A DNA stretch of 64,000 nucleotides from NCBI GenBank assembly GCA_963989245.1, contig CAXDII010000112.1, forward strand, positions 839,501 to 903,500. The letters run 5' to 3'. Under the pieces are notes generated by a model. It had not been told where the DNA came from. It did no database searches and was given only the letters and a program-made list of their open reading frames with translations. Positions within the stretch are counted from its first letter, which is position 1. Every line of letters begins with the position of its first letter. A program made the translations under genes and the position numbers. Shown here in pieces: positions 21,903-32,700 of this stretch. Origin of the DNA: Nansenia antarctica (taxonomy: Eukaryota; Chordata; Actinopteri; Argentiniformes; Microstomatidae).

Positions 21903-22237
21903 GAGAACATTTTCCTAATGAGACACCAAACTACTGTAGAAGTGAGAATAACTTACGAGTCACTGTGATGTTGACAGCATTGCTGTACTCTCCTGACCCA
22001 GACTCACACCAGAGCAGTCCACTGTGAAAGTAGGTGGATACAGAGGGGATGGTGCATGTGGGTCCAGTTGATGATTCATCAGAGCGACACACTGACAGTT
22101 CGTGTTCTCCTGTGGACCATATCAGTCTCCATCCAGTAGAGTCCCCCTCCACCTCACAGCTCACTGAGACAGACTCACCCTCAAAGAACTGAGATGTGTT
22201 GTGACTGATGGTCAGAGAGGCTGGAGGAGAGACGCCT

Positions 22238-22277
<40 letters not shown>

Positions 22278-23149
22278 GAGTTAGAGAGAGGTAGAAAGAG
22301 ACACTGAGGGGGGGGAGACAGTGAGAGAGAGGGGGAGACAGAGAGAGAGAGAGATAGGGAGAGAGAAAAAACAAGAGGGAGGGAGAGAAATAAAGGGATA
22401 GAAAGAGAGGTAGAGAGGAGAGAGGGAGAGAGGGAGAGAGGGGGGGAAAGAGGGAGGGAGGGGGGGGAGAGGGGGAGGAAGAGATAGTGAGTGAAAGAAA
22501 GAGAGAGGCCGTAAAGAGAGAGTGAGGGAGAGAGACAGACAAAAAAAGGGGCGGTGAGAGAAAGAGAGAGGGGGAGGAAAGTAGAGGGGGAGAAAGAGAG
22601 AGAGAGGAAGAGAGACACATGAAGACAGAGAGAGAATGACAGAGGGGGTTCAAAGCTCAGACTGAAACAGGGTCACATATGTACAGTAACTCACCTGCTA
22701 CCCAGAGGAGCTGATCTTTGTAGTGTGTATAATAGACTGGAGCTCCTCTCCCAGCTCTACATGCATACATCCCTGAGTGATTCAGACCAACAGGGCTGAC
22801 AGAGTAGGAGCCTCCAGCCCCACGCTCGCTGTCTGGTAGCAGCTCTCTGGAGTAACGTTTTCCAATATTTCCATGCTGTACATCAACTCTGTACCAGTAG
22901 AATATCCAGTCTGTAGACGAGTCTCTAACCTCACAGCTCAGAGTCATTGAGTCTCCAACATTCAGCCACCATGAAGGAGACACACTCAGGGAAGCACTGG
23001 GTCTATCTGTAAGACAAGAGGTCACACATCTGGGGGTTAGGTTTGACCCTCACCTGACCTTCAGTGACCATATAAAACATTTTCTATGAGAACATTTTCT
23101 TAATGAGACTAAGAGACACCAAACTACTGTAGAAGTGAGAATAACTTAC
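21903..23149 (-). repeat. Duplicated Ig exon with flanking intron
   Basis: The intron sequence next to the Ig3 donor (21,903-21,955, with CACCAAACTACTGTAGAAGT) is repeated next to the Ig1 donor (23,091-23,149), and the Ig1 and Ig3 exons share their 3' halves, including SGSGEYSNAVNITVT. An exon plus its intron flank has been duplicated. The introns also carry long GA-rich tracts (22,239-22,640 and 23,413-23,535) that form the polypyrimidine tracts of the acceptors. Confidence 0.75.
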
Positions 23150-24972
23150 TAGTCACTGTGATGTTGACAGCATTGCTGTACTCTCCTGACCCAGACTCAC
23201 ACCAGTACATTCCACTGTGTTTTGGGCCTACAAATTTGATGGGGCATGTGGGTCCAGAGAGACACTTATGCCAGAAGAATTCCTTTGTGAGACTATTCAC
23301 TTCCCATTCTGTAGAGTTCCCCTCCACCTCACAGCTCACTGTGACAGACTCATTATCAAATAACTCAGATCTGTTGGCACTGATGGTAAGAGAGTCTGGA
23401 AGAGGGGGACCTGGGAGAGAGAGAGAAAGAGAGGGGGAGAGAGAGAGGGTGGGGCAGAGAGAGAGGAAGAGAGAGAGGGGGAGGGGGAGAGACAAAGAGG
23501 GAGAGAGGGGGAGGGACACATAAAGTCAGAGAGAGAGAAAGTTCAGGGAAGCCCGGGAGAATACAGGGGACCTGGCTGTGCCGTGGCTGGACCTCGCAAA
23601 CGCCTATGGGTCCATACCTCACAAGCTGGTCAAAGAGGCACTGAACCGGCACCATATCCCAGGCAAGTTCAGGGACCTCATTTTCGAATACTACAACAAC
23701 TTCAACTTTAAGCAACATTCCACACTTCTATCTGTGCAACATCCTTAGCTTAGTAGTGAGGACAGCACATCAGCATCACAAGGATGGGAGAGAGAGGCTA
23801 GGGGACAGGTAAGGATAACACCACAATTAACACAGGTTGTGCCACCCCCATATATCTGAGGGTAAGTACTGAAGGTGGAGCAGGGAAATGATAACTGATA
23901 ATAACAAGTCATAACTTGATGTAAGATAGAACACCTGAAGATACAATCACCAACTCACCTTCAGATCGAGTGTGTCCAGAGTAGATGTAAGCACTCATCA
24001 CTGAAACACACAGAGAGAAACTCATGAGACTCACTACATTATAAATATCACTCAAGATTACACTCACATGAACATAGATACACACACACACACACACACA
24101 GATTACACTCCCATGATATGCATACAATCCTTTTCTAGTGACGAGAGAGAGAGAGAGAGAGAGGTAGAAAGAGGGAGAGAAGCAGAGAGGGAAAGAGATG
24201 TGTGTGTGTGTGGTCAGCTCTCCTCTCCTCTCTTCTCTTTCCCTCCCCTTTCCTCTTCTCTCCTCTCCTCCCCTCTCCTCTCTTCTCCTTCCCTCCCCTT
24301 TCCTCTTCTCTCCTCTCCTCCCCTCGCCTCTCTTCTCCTTCCCTCCCCTTTCCTCTTCTCTCCTCTCCTCCCCTCTCCTCTCTTCTCCTTCCCTCCCCTT
24401 TCCTCTTCTCTCCTCTCCTCTCTCCTCTCACACACACACACACACACACACACATTGATATGGAGTGATGTTGTAATCACTACTCTGGAATGTTGTTTTT
24501 GGGTACTCATGTTACCGTCACGTGACCTAATGAATGAATGAATGAATGGTCTTTATTATAATGATTACCAGATGTACTTAATAAATAAATAAACTGTAAA
24601 AAACCCTCAAATGTATGTGTCATGTATCACATCATGTAAGTCTCACTGAGTCCTGTGTGCCTTGTGTCGCCTCTATGCTGGACTGACCCAGATTCATCTG
24701 GTTCTAATGAATATGTTTCAACTGAGTATCCAAATTCTTCTTCTCCAATATCATCAGCATTACACACATGATCACACACATACAAGCACACAAACACATA
24801 CACACCCATGTCACACATACACACAAACACAAGCAAACACTCACAGAAACACAAGAACAAATGCAAACAAACACAAACACACACACACACACACACAGTA
24901 CTCACAGAGTATGATGTAGAGAGAAGTGTGTTCCATCTTGTCCTGCCAGACACTGACTGTCTTCAGTCTCAT
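21957..24972 (-). CDS. Fc receptor-like protein with three Ig domains (3' exons missing)
   Basis: Five minus-strand exons join in frame, all with phase-1 junctions: leader 24,972-24,906 (ATG at 24,936, alternative in-frame ATG at 24,972), leader part 2 at 24,000-23,959, Ig1 23,410-23,150, Ig2 23,006-22,695 and Ig3 22,235-21,957. All introns have GT..AG ends. The leader reads MEHTSLYIILLMSAYIYSG, a plausible signal peptide. Each Ig domain has the cysteine pair (VSCEVEG...SGMYWCESGSGEYSNAV in Ig1, LSCEVRD...SGMYACRAG in Ig2). The layout matches fish Fc receptor-like surface receptors of leukocytes. No transmembrane, ITAM or ITIM exon is seen: after the last donor at 21,956 the sequence is minisatellite and L1. 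The 3' end may lie beyond the L1, or be lost. Confidence 0.8.
23545..23705 (+). pseudogene. Short non-LTR reverse transcriptase fragment in an intron
   Basis: One frame reads WLDLANAYGSIPHKLV and then HHIPGKFRDLIFEYYNNF, resembling reverse transcriptase motif A (LDLANAYGSIPH) of R2/NeSL- or Utopia-type elements. Only about 50 codons remain. The clade is uncertain. Confidence 0.5.
24198..24455. repeat. 50-bp homopyrimidine minisatellite plus (CA)n
   Basis: From about 24,216 to 24,427 a 50-bp unit made almost only of C and T (TCTTCTCCTTCCCTCCCCTT...) repeats about four times, followed by (CA)n to about 24,454. Other CA/GA tracts flank it (24,080-24,102, 24,142-24,165). It lies in the first intron of the Fc receptor-like gene. 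Such tracts can form triplex DNA. Confidence 0.9.
24531..24900. repeat. LINE-tail remnant and CA-rich tract
   Basis: ATGAATGAATGGTCTTTATT near 24,531-24,560 is a common fish LINE 3' tail (also at 9635 and 27,413). It is followed by CA-rich imperfect microsatellite to 24,898. No gene. Confidence 0.5.
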
Positions 24973-25253
24973 AGTGACTGACTCTTAGACCAGAAACGCC
25001 CTAAAACACAGCCTGCCAATCACTTCCTAGAGAGAGACAGAGAGAGAGGAGGAGGGAGAGAGAGACGGACAGATCGGTGGAGAGAGACAGTCAGAGAGAG
25101 AGAAAAGAGAGAGAGAGAGGAATAGATGGAGGGAGAGAGAGACAGACAGATAGAGAGAAAGGAGGAGTGTGTGGGTGTATCTTAACCTCTGTTTTGAGGG
25201 ACATGGCTGTATCTTATAATAAAAGGTTTGAGTCAACATCTCTGGTCATTTCT

Positions 25254-26281
25254 ACGACTGTCTGTTACTGAGCTGTCCTTCAACAGGACTGTCTGTTACT
25301 GAGCTGTCCTTCAACAGGACTGTCTGTTACTGAGCTGTTCTTCAACAGGTCTGTCTGTTACTGAGCTGTCCTTCAACAGGTCTGTCTGTTACTGAGCTGT
25401 CCTTCAACAGGACTGTCTGTTACTGAGCTGTCCTTCAACAGGACTGTCTGTTACTGAGCTGTCCTTCAACAGGTCTGTCTGTTACTGAGCTGTCCTTCAA
25501 CAGGACTGTCTGTTACTGAGCTGTCCTTCAACAGGACTGTCTGTTACTGAGCTGTCCTTCAACAGGACTGTCTGTTACTGAGCTGTCCTTCAACAGGACT
25601 GTCTGTTACTGAGCTGTCCTTCAACAGGACTGTCTGTTACTGAGCTGTCCTTCAACAGGACTGTCTGTTACTGAGCTGTCCTTCAACAGGTCTGTCTGTT
25701 ACTGAGCTGTCCTTCAACAGGTCTGTCTGTTACTGAGCTGTCCTTCAACAGGTCTGTCTGTTACTGAGCTGTCCTTCAACAGGACTGTCTGTTACTGAGC
25801 TGTCCTTCAACAGGACTGTCTGCTACTGAGCTGTCCTTCAACAGGACTGTCTGTTACTGAGCTGTCCTTCAACAGGACTGTCTGTTACTGAGCTGTCCTT
25901 CAACAGGTCTGTCTGTTACTGAGCTGTCCTTCAACAGGACTGTCTGTTACTGAGCTGTCCTTCAACAGGACTGTCTGTTACTGAGCTGTCCTTCAACAGG
26001 TCTGTCTGTTACTGAGCTGTCCTTCAACAGGTCTGTCTGTTACTGAGCTGTCCTTCAACAGGACTGTCTGTTACTGAGCTGTCCTTCAACAGGACTGTCT
26101 GTTACTGAGCTGTCCTTCAACAGGACTGTCTGTTACTGAGCTGTTCTTCAACAGGACTGTCTGTTACTGAGCTGTCCTTCAACAGGTCTGTCTGTTACTG
26201 AGCTGTCCTTCAACAGGACTGTCTGTTACTGAGCTGTCCTTCAACAGGACTGTCTGTTACTGAGCTGTCCTTCAACAGGTC
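25254..26281. repeat. 31-bp minisatellite, about 33 units
   Basis: The unit CTGTCTGTTACTGAGCTGTC... is 31 bp and varies mainly at one position (ACTG or TCTG). Because 31 is not a multiple of 3 no long frame results. It begins about 280 bp upstream of the leader exon of the Fc receptor-like gene, in what should be its promoter region. Confidence 0.95.
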
Positions 26282-26284
26282 AAC

Positions 26285-26645
26285 TGTCTGATTAAATCCA
26301 GTCCTGGACAAACATATTGGCACCCCAGCACTTCTGTCAGATAATGCACCACCTCTCCCAGAAAATTGTTGCAATTACAAATGCTTTGGTATTCACATGT
26401 TTATTTATTTTGTTTGCATTGGAACAAAACAAAAAAGCAGAGAAAAAAAGGCTCATCATTTCTTTATAATTTAGTTTTCTACTACACGCATGATTCCCTC
26501 TAAACCAACGTGGAATATGGAATTGGTCAATATAAACCTGTTCTGGCAGATAAAAAAGACTGGTTCTGATTAAATAAAGATTTCATGGTAAAAAAAACTA
26601 AAAATAATGCACAAGGGGTTCACATACTTTCAAGCATCACTGTAT
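26285..26645. mobile_element. Tc1/mariner-like remnant
   Basis: ACAAACATATTGGCACCCC at the left and GTTCACATACTTTCAAGCAT near 26,610-26,640 resemble ends of fish Tc1/mariner elements. No transposase is present and the two ends are not clearly inverted copies of one another. Confidence 0.5.
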
Positions 26646-26779
26646 GTGTTTGTTAGTGCAAGTGAGGTGTTACATGCCATAGTGCAATTCAGAAAACAAG
26701 TGTGATTACGACAGTGCTAAATGTGCAAGAAAAACACAGAAAACACTCCGTCTTATATCCATAATACATTTCTATACAC

Positions 26780-27400
26780 TTCAATTCAATTCAATTCAAC
26801 TTTATTGGCCATGTGCAGTGCACTAGGAACATGACTTGGTATTCTCCATGCTGGACAAGCTACAGTACATACAACAACAAGACGACAACACAACAATACT
26901 CAAGACAATATGTACAGTACAAATATGACTGAATAAATATACTGTACAACTTAGTGCAAGAACATGTAAAGTGCAAGGTGCAATGATCAGGGGTTATTGA
27001 GGAGGGCTGTTGCTTTGGGGAAGAAACTGTTCAAGTGTTGTGATGTTTTCGTCCTGGTGGCCCTGTCGCGCTGTCCAGAAGGGAGTAATGCAAACAAGCT
27101 GTGAGCTGGATGTGATGTGAGGGGTCAGACACAATCTTGCGTACTCTCTTCAGTGATCTGGAGCTATGGAGGTCTGTGATGGGAGGCAGGGGGCAGCCGA
27201 TGATCCGCTCAGCTGTCTGTACGTAGCTGTCCGTTGTAGCTTGGCCTTGGATCGGGAAGACGCAGAGTCGTACCAGACAGTGATGGAGGATGTTAGGATG
27301 CTCTCTATGACGGCCCTGTAGAACTCGACCAGGATGTGACGACTGATGTGGCGTCTCTTCAGCTGACGGAGGAAGAATAAGCGCTGCTGGACTTTTTAAA
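26780..27400 (-). pseudogene. L2/RTE-type LINE C-terminal fragment with 3' tail
   Basis: From 27,400 down, the minus strand reads a degenerate LINE C-terminus including HHCLVRLCVFPIQG and SLKRVRKIVSDPSHHIQLTA, then a 3' untranslated region ending in ATTCAATTCAATTCAATTCA-type repeats (26,780-26,800). Such a Cys/His-poor C-terminal segment with DPSHP-like motif is common in fish LINEs. Frameshifts are present. Confidence 0.65.
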
Positions 27401-27412
27401 CTAAATGGGTGA

Positions 27413-27530
27413 TGTTGAATGAATGAATGGTCTTTATTGTCATTAATACAGTAGGCTACAGGTACCATACAACGAAATTTAGGAGGGGGGCTCCCCTGGT
27501 GCTTGGAAAAAAGACTAAAAACAAGAGGGC
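27413..27530 (-). mobile_element. LINE 3' tail
   Basis: ATGAATGAATGGTCTTTATT followed by ACGAAATTTAGGAGGGG is the same tail seen at 9635-9740. Only the extreme 3' end is present. Confidence 0.6.
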
Positions 27531-28555
27531 CAAGGGTAAAATAAAAAAGGGAAAAGAGCTGGTTTACATAAATAAAGGCTATGTACACTATCTACTATAC
27601 TATACTACTATACTATACGATAAAACACTGTGCTATGCTATAAATATCCTAACTTTTTCCTATATCTGAACCTTATGTACACAAGGGTTGTCATATTGCA
27701 CATAGTATTGTTGCACATTCATTAAAGTGTCGCAGTTAGAAGGTTTGAAATGTTCACAGTTGTATTTCAATATTGCACTTGTACTTGCACTTGCAAGTAT
27801 TTCAATATTGCACTTGCACTTGCAATGTTTACAATCTAGTAGCTGCCATCAAATTGTCTAGATTGTCCAGGGCCTAGAACCTAGGTCTTTGCTGTGTTCA
27901 GGGCCTGAATGGCCCTAGGGTAGTGTTGTAATGTTGTGATGTTGTTATCCCATTCTAGTTTGTTGGAGACGGTCGTGCCCAGAAACTTTAATTAATCCAT
28001 TATTCATGTTTTCCTATTAGTTGCTTCATCGACCGTTTGATCTTTGAACCTTTATTTCACCTAGTAATTGAGGTGGTGTTTATAGATTATTGAAACAACA
28101 GTGTTGCCTTGACAACAGACACGTACGGCACCCAGGCCTCTCCATCATATTTGTATTTTATTTGTATATTATATTTGTATTAACCAAAAATTTGAGGGAG
28201 TTTGTGACATCTGATGCATCTGATATACTATAAACCATAATATTATACCTCACCGCTGGCCTTAGGATAGACGTCAGCTATTCCCGCGAGACCAGGAAAC
28301 GGGATTTGAAACGGGACGTGAAACTAAAATGGTGGATCCATAAACACACACAGTGCTGAGACTGAAGACAACACGAGTCATTTATTAAGTTTATAACTGT
28401 GCTAGAGGGCAAACATTACAACATGTTCACTTATTACACAAAGACTGGGAAAGCGACACTAGCTTGAACAACAACGGAGGCGCCGACCTGACGGTAGGAG
28501 TTGGAGTGATTGATGTATGAAGCAGAGAGCTGCTAGATACAATGGTCAGTACTAG
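27531..28555. other. No gene seen
   Basis: AT-rich sequence with short imperfect repeats (TACTATACTATAC near 27,595, and CACTTGCACTTGCAA near 27,785-27,830). No coding frame or element end was recognised. Confidence 0.5.
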
Positions 28556-29389
28556 GGATGCACGATATGCATTTTTTCCCAACCGATACCGATGTTTACC
28601 CGCTTCTCGTGGCCGATAACCGATATGAGAACCGATATGAGAACAGATATAATTTCACAGTTGATAACCTGTAGTTCATGCACACCTGAAGGTAAGAAAG
28701 GCTATGTAGTGAGCAAAGATTGATGATTTAATATTCCATAGTGATCTCACCAAATCTAACTTACATCACTATTGTTAACACAACAAAGAGAACACTTCTG
28801 ACTCTTCAAATGTTCATTTATTATTTCCTCTAACAAACAGAATCTGTTATAGACAGTGCACAATGCTTTTAGCCAAGATCTGGCCTCCTTTTATGAAAAC
28901 AAAAAAGGCTCACCTAAGAGTAATTAGATCAAAAAAAAGTGTCAAAAATAAAGTGCATCTTGTCTATCCCTGTAAATTGAAAATGCATAAATAAAATATC
29001 AAAAAATAAATAAAGTGCATCAGTCAATACAAAAATAAAGACTTTTAAAGAACCAAAAGTTGTATAGAACTTTTACAGAAACTAGTGCCAAATGGCTGCT
29101 TAGTCTGCAGATAAACAGAATGACACAAGGCACATAGTAGGCTACACTAGTATGCTTAATAACTGAAAAGGGCTGGGCTATGCTACTTTTAGTGCATGAG
29201 GATGAGGTAGGTTGTGATAAAGCCCATCAAACGTTTTGCATAAGAATTCAAAATAAATTGCAATGACATGGAAAAACAAAAAGTGCATGTTTTCCTTGTA
29301 AACAACTTGTCTTGTATAGCCTACATTCACACCTAAATAATAGACACGTTTTCCATTGGTGTTCCCTAATATACAAACTGAATACAATT
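28556..29389. mobile_element. Possible one-ended hAT remnant
   Basis: TAGGGATGCACGATATGC at 28,556 with repeated ACCGATA words nearby looks like a hAT terminal region. The opposite end was not found on either side of the Gypsy insertion. No coding frame. Confidence 0.45.
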
Positions 29390-29603
29390 TGTAGTATATT
29401 GCTATGTTTAGCATAGATCTGGGATTGATTGCTATTGCCTCCGTAGCATTACATCTTGACAATGTTATCACCGATTGACTAGTGTGGTCTAGTGGTTGTT
29501 AAAATGGTGAATAAAGACGCACGCTGAACGTTGCTCCAGAGACCAGAGTCATTATTATTAGAAAGTGTATCTTGTATGTCAGAGAGAACAACAAGACACA
29601 ACA
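29390..29603 (+). repeat. 5' LTR of the Gypsy element
   Basis: A 214-bp direct repeat bounded by TG and CA. An AATAAA signal lies within it (about 29,510). A single mismatch with the 3' LTR falls near 29,560. Confidence 0.93.
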
Positions 29604-29764
29604 TGGTGTCAGAAGATGTGACTTCTTCACAAATATAAGGAATTGCGAGGCGCCGTCGATCTACGCAGAAACTTTGTGGAGAACTATAGATAGCATAGCA
29701 TAGCATATAGCATAGCTATCGACCCTGTGCGACGTTCGTAGTAGCTAGCGAGTGAAAGCAAAGC

Positions 29765-32700
29765 ATGGAACAGTTCAAGCCTCCCGCGCCGCTCATGCTC
29801 TCTGGAAACGTGAGTGAGAATTGGCGTCGGTGGAAACAACGTTTTGAACTGTATATGATTGCCACTGGTGCAGATGATAAAGATGAGCATGTGAAAATAG
29901 CCATCATGCTGCACACCATAGGAGAAGAGGCATTAGAGGTATATAATACATTCACCATTGATTTTGAAGACCCAGCATACGAGACAATAAAAGAGATCAT
30001 GGATGCATTTGAAGCATACTGTATCCCCAAAAAGAACATTGTTTTTGAACGTCACCAATTCTGGTCCCATTCTATGTCAGAGGGAGTTAGTGTCGACAAG
30101 TTTGTGACTGAACTCCGTCAACAATGCAGAGACTGTGAGTTTGGTGCAGGTGAGAATGACACATTGAGAGACAAAATGGTGTTTAGCCTAACTGATCCTC
30201 GCATGAAAGAGAGACTATTGAGAGAGACAGACCTAACCCTGGACAGAGCACTAACCATATGCAGAGCTGCAGAAGCTGCCAAGTCACAGCTGCAAGCTAT
30301 GGGGACAGGGCACGCAGACGCCCCAGTTCAAGCACTGTCCAGAGGAACTACTAGCTACTCTGAGATGAGAAGAGGATACAGAAAACAAAGATCGTCAGGA
30401 AGAGCAAATGAGCAGACGGACAGCACAAACACATGCGGGAAGTGTGGAGGGACACACCCGCCCCGCCAATGTCCTGCCTTCGGGACCACATGCCACAAAT
30501 GCAACAAGAGAAACCATTGGTCCAAAGTGTGTGGCGCACCACAGCATGGGACAGTCACAGCAAGGGACGTCAGTCAACTTGAGAGCGAGGTAGATTCTTT
30601 ATTTGTAGGCTCAGTGTTCTGTGTTAGGGTAGATAAGATCACGCAGCAGACAGACAACGCGTGGTACACCACAGTCAACCTCAGAGACACCCCGGTCAGA
30701 TTCAAGCTGGACACGGGGGCGGAGGCGAACGTGCTTCCAATGTGCATTTTCGAGGAGATACCGGGGCCCCCACGACCAAAGCCTACACAGACACTTCTCA
30801 TTGCCTATGGAGGAGCACGCCTGAAACCGAAAGGAACAGTGACATTCACGTGTGAGACACCCAATAGAGCAAGAGCAAATCTAGTTTTTTTTGTGACTGC
30901 ACAGTCCACCACGCCCATTCTGGGCAGAGAAGCGTGCGAGACACTGCAGCTCGTGAGGAGAATAGAGACGCTTGCAGTCAAGGCACCAGCTACAAAAGAG
31001 GAGCTGGTGGAGCGGTACGCATCTGTCTTCAGTGGCCTGGGTGAGTTCCCCGGTGTGCACCACATACACACAGACCCAAGTGTGGCCCCAGTCGTCCACG
31101 GATGCAGAAAGATCCCAGTCAGTGTCGTGGACAGACTGAAAACAACCCTGAAAGAGCTTGTAAAAAAGGACGTCATAGCACCTGTGACAGACCCGACCGA
31201 GTGGGTGAATAGCCTCGTCATCACTGAGAAAAAGAACGGATCACTGAGGGTGTGTTTGGATCCTCGTGATCTGAATGAGGCAATCAAGAGGCAGCACTAC
31301 TCGATACCAACCCCGGAGGAAGTCCAGAGCAAGCTCTCTGGGAAGTCAATATTCACGATCCTGGACGAGAAGGACGGATATTGGCAGGTGAGACTTGACG
31401 AGCCATCATCTATGCTGTGCACATTCAGTACGCCGTGGGGAAGATTCCGCTTTAAGAGACTTCCTTTTGGCATCAAGTCCGCCAGCGAAGTTTTTCAGCA
31501 GAAAAACTGTGAGGCTTTTGGAGACATCGAAGGAGTCCATATCATCGCAGACGATATGATAATCGCCGCCGCCACAGAAGAGGAACATGATGGCATCCTT
31601 CACAAGGTCATGGAGAGGGCACAGAGAGCCAACGTCAAGTTCAACAAGGAAAAAATCCAGTACAAAATCAACACCGTCAGATACATGGGCCACGTCATTA
31701 CACCAGAGGGAGTGAAACCGGATGACACAAAGGTGACGGCCATCAACAACATGCCGCCACCAGAGGACAAGACAGGGCTGCAGAGGCTGTTGGGGATGAC
31801 GAGGTATTTGGCTCAGTATATCCCTGATGAAGCTTCAGTGACTGCCCCGCTCAGACAGCTGCTGAGGAGAGATGCAGCTTGGCAGTGGAACCATGAACAT
31901 GATGATGCTTTAATCAAGCTGAAGTCAGCCCTCACCAACGCCCCTGTGCTGAAGTTCTATGACCAAGCCATGCCTCTCACCATACAGGCTGACGCGTCGA
32001 AAGATGGACTGGGAGCTTGTCTTCTCCAGGAGGGGAGACCGCTGTGCTATGCCTCACGAGCTCTCACAGAAGCTGAGAGAAACTACGCCCAAATAGAGAA
32101 GGAGTTGCTGGCGATAGTGTTCGCAGCCAAACGCTTCCACCAGTATGTTTACGGCAACACTGTTACAGTCCAATCTGATCACAAGCCACTTGAAGTGATT
32201 TTTAAGAAACACCTGAGCAAAGCCCCAGCAAGACTACAGCGCATGTTGCTCCAGCTTCAACGGTATGATTTGAAAATAACATACACGCCAGGAAAAGACA
32301 TGCACGTCGCCGACACCCTTTCCCGCGCGTTTGTCACCGAACAGGCCGACAGTGGAAAAGAGGACCTCTTCGAGGAGAGAGTGATCCACACGATGGAGGC
32401 TACTGCTGCCATGAGCTCAGACATGCTCAAGATGCTCAAAGAAGCCACAGCAGCTGACGAGACACTACAGGCAGTGGCTGAGAGACACCGCAGCGGCTGG
32501 CCCCAAAGACGACGTAGTGTGCCCGCCAGTCTCTACCAATACTGGCCTCAGCGGCACATTATCCACATCAGGGACGGACTACTGATGACCGGCGACAGAA
32601 TTGTGATTCCTCAAGCCGCCAGACAGGTGATACTAGAGAGACTACACCTCGCACATCAAGGTATCCAGAGGACAAAGGCACAGGCCCGACAAGTCGTGTA

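Noticed and set aside
24135..24541. Frames of SSPLLSSP or RGEERR type
   Set aside because: They are low-complexity translations of the pyrimidine-rich minisatellite.
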